From positions 125,765 to 189,764 of the forward strand of contig NZ_FWER01000001.1 in assembly GCF_900169785.1 (NCBI RefSeq): 64,000 nucleotides of DNA, read 5' to 3'. This DNA comes from Rhizobium sullae. Its GTDB lineage: Bacteria; Pseudomonadota; Alphaproteobacteria; Rhizobiales; Rhizobiaceae. The notes beneath the pieces were generated by a model, which saw only the letters and a program-made list of their open reading frames with translations, had not been told where the DNA came from and made no database searches. This document shows, piece by piece, positions 61,936 to 64,000 of this stretch (position 1 is its first letter; each line of letters begins with the position of its first letter). Made by a program: the position numbers and the translations under genes.

Positions 61936-63039
61936 TCACTTAACCTTGAACTGTTGGTAGATTCGGACGAGCGCCGGGCGGAACATATATTCAAGCGCGC
62001 CTGCGAAGAGAATGACCAAGCCTTGAATCACAAGGATCATTTCGCGGGTGATGTTCGGCATCTCGAAGGAGACCCAGTCGCCACCCTGATAGAGGATGCC
62101 GAAGAGGATCGCCGAGAAGATGATGCCGACGGGATGATTGCGTCCCATCAGCGAGACGGCAATACCGACGAAACCAGCCCCGCCGACAAACTCGACCTGG
62201 AGGCGGGCGGATGAGCCCATGACCGGGTTCAGCGCCATCATGCCGGCCAGCGCGCCGGAAAGCAGCATGGCAATCATCACCGTGCGGGCATACGGAATGC
62301 CTGCATAGGAGGCGGCAGTGGGACTGACACCGAGCGTGCGCATCTCAAATCCAAGTTTCGTGCGCCAGATGAGCAGCCAGACGAAGTAGGCGGCGACTAG
62401 GGCGATGAGGAAAGAGACATTGAACGGCGCGGCCCCAAGCTTCGCACCGAAGAGGTTCATCACCCACCCGAGCTTCGGCAATTGGCCGCCTTCGAGGAAC
62501 GTGCGCGTTTCCGGCGCCATCTTGCCGGGGACGATCAGCACGTGAACCAGCAGGTAAACCATCAGCGCCGCGCCGATGTAGTTGAACATGATGGTCGTAA
62601 TGACGATGTGGCTGCCGCGTTTTGCCTGGAGGAAGGCCGGAATGGATGCCCAGGCGGCACCGAACAGGCCTGCACCGACGACCGCAACCGGCATGGTGAC
62701 ATACCAGGGCACGAAGCGGTCAAGGGCCAGCGCCGCCAATGCGCAACCGAGGCCACCGAGATAGGCCTGCCCCTCCGAGCCGATATTGAAGAGACCGGCA
62801 TGAATGGCAACTGCCACAGACAGGCCAGTGAAAATGAAGCTTGTGGCGTAATACAGCGTGAAGCCGATGCCTTCGCCACTGCCGAGTGCCCCCTCGATCA
62901 GCAACGAGAGGGCGCCAAGCGGACTTTCGCCGATCAGCCAGACGACGAAGCCGGAGATCAGGAAGGCAACGATCAGGTTCAAGACCGGGATGAGGCCGTA
63001 GGTGATCCAATGTGGAAGAGGAACGGAAGCAGTGCTCAT
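61936..63039 (-). CDS. Nucleoside ABC transporter permease (BPD_transp_2, NupP-like)
   Basis: 367 residues from ATG 63039; the frame extends six codons further to 63057, overlapping the ATPase gene. About nine to ten membrane helices. Segments VAIHAGLFNIGSEGQAYLGG (about 83-102) and TLGVSPTAASYAGIPY match first permeases of nucleoside ABC importers. It lies 12 bases before the second permease gene and 7 bases after the ATPase gene. With them it would import nucleosides, as the downstream salvage genes suggest. Confidence 0.9.
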   Translation of the reverse strand: MSTASVPLPHWITYGLIPVLNLIVAFLISGFVVWLIGESPLGALSLLIEGALGSGEGIGFTLYYATSFIFTGLSVAVAIHAGLFNIGSEGQAYLGGLGCALAALALDRFVPWYVTMPVAVVGAGLFGAAWASIPAFLQAKRGSHIVITTIMFNYIGAALMVYLLVHVLIVPGKMAPETRTFLEGGQLPKLGWVMNLFGAKLGAAPFNVSFLIALVAAYFVWLLIWRTKLGFEMRTLGVSPTAASYAGIPYARTVMIAMLLSGALAGMMALNPVMGSSARLQVEFVGGAGFVGIAVSLMGRNHPVGIIFSAILFGILYQGGDWVSFEMPNITREMILVIQGLVILFAGALEYMFRPALVRIYQQFKVK

Positions 63040-63046
63040 TAAGGCC

Positions 63047-64000
<954 letters not shown>

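Overview
The window is chromosomal DNA of an alphaproteobacterium, most likely a Rhizobium-type member of the Rhizobiaceae. This rests on high GC, protein sequences that resemble rhizobial families I know, a perfect iron-control (Irr/ICE-type) palindrome before an mbfA gene, a perfect CtrA-type box, and a Tad/Flp (Cpa) pilus locus of rhizobial layout. I see no phage, insertion sequence, CRISPR array or rRNA. It reads as core chromosome with a few accessory metabolic and surface modules.

Layout. 1-5 kb: the end of a lipid/sugar-modification group (methyltransferase, EamA-like and GtrA-like membrane proteins), then an oxidoreductase, an aldo/keto reductase and small enzymes. 5-10.3 kb (minus): translation block infC, rpmI-rplT, pheS-pheT, split by two intrinsic terminators; infC starts at ATT. 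10.4-13.8 kb: an ABHD10-like hydrolase, a LapG-like periplasmic protease behind a CtrA box, the iron exporter mbfA behind an ICE box, and a truncated globin. 13.8-17.6 kb (minus): XRE-cupin regulator, GNAT, acetylpolyamine amidohydrolase, recX and EamA permease, which looks like a polyamine module. 17.7-24.1 kb: lepA, small metabolic genes, tRNA-Leu(CAG), and an ECF sigma factor with its NrsF-type anti-sigma.

24-28.4 kb is a divergent polysaccharide locus (Wzz-like protein against a GH5 glucanase and a Wzy-like polymerase). 28.4-32.3 kb carries purU and a 975-residue fusion of a small-molecule kinase, a degenerate M23-like domain and a class III PLP enzyme. 33-41.3 kb combines a DmpA/NylC-type peptidase, LysR regulator, oligopeptide ABC transporter without ATPases, cytoplasmic NlpC/P60 peptidase, MarR regulator and M17 aminopeptidase; I read this as peptide (possibly muropeptide) uptake and breakdown. 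41.4-54 kb is the Tad pilus locus: pilin, cpaA-F, tadB and tadC on minus, tadD on plus, and upstream on plus a stand-alone secretin-N-domain-like protein and two TadE/F-like pseudopilins.

54-64 kb is a nucleoside salvage locus. deoB, add and upp run on plus; an ABC nucleoside transporter (two permeases and the end of the ATPase), cdd, purine nucleoside phosphorylase, deoC and deoA run on minus and meet them head-on. Uptake, deamination, phosphorolysis and deoxyribose-phosphate breakdown are thus all encoded in one 10-kb stretch.
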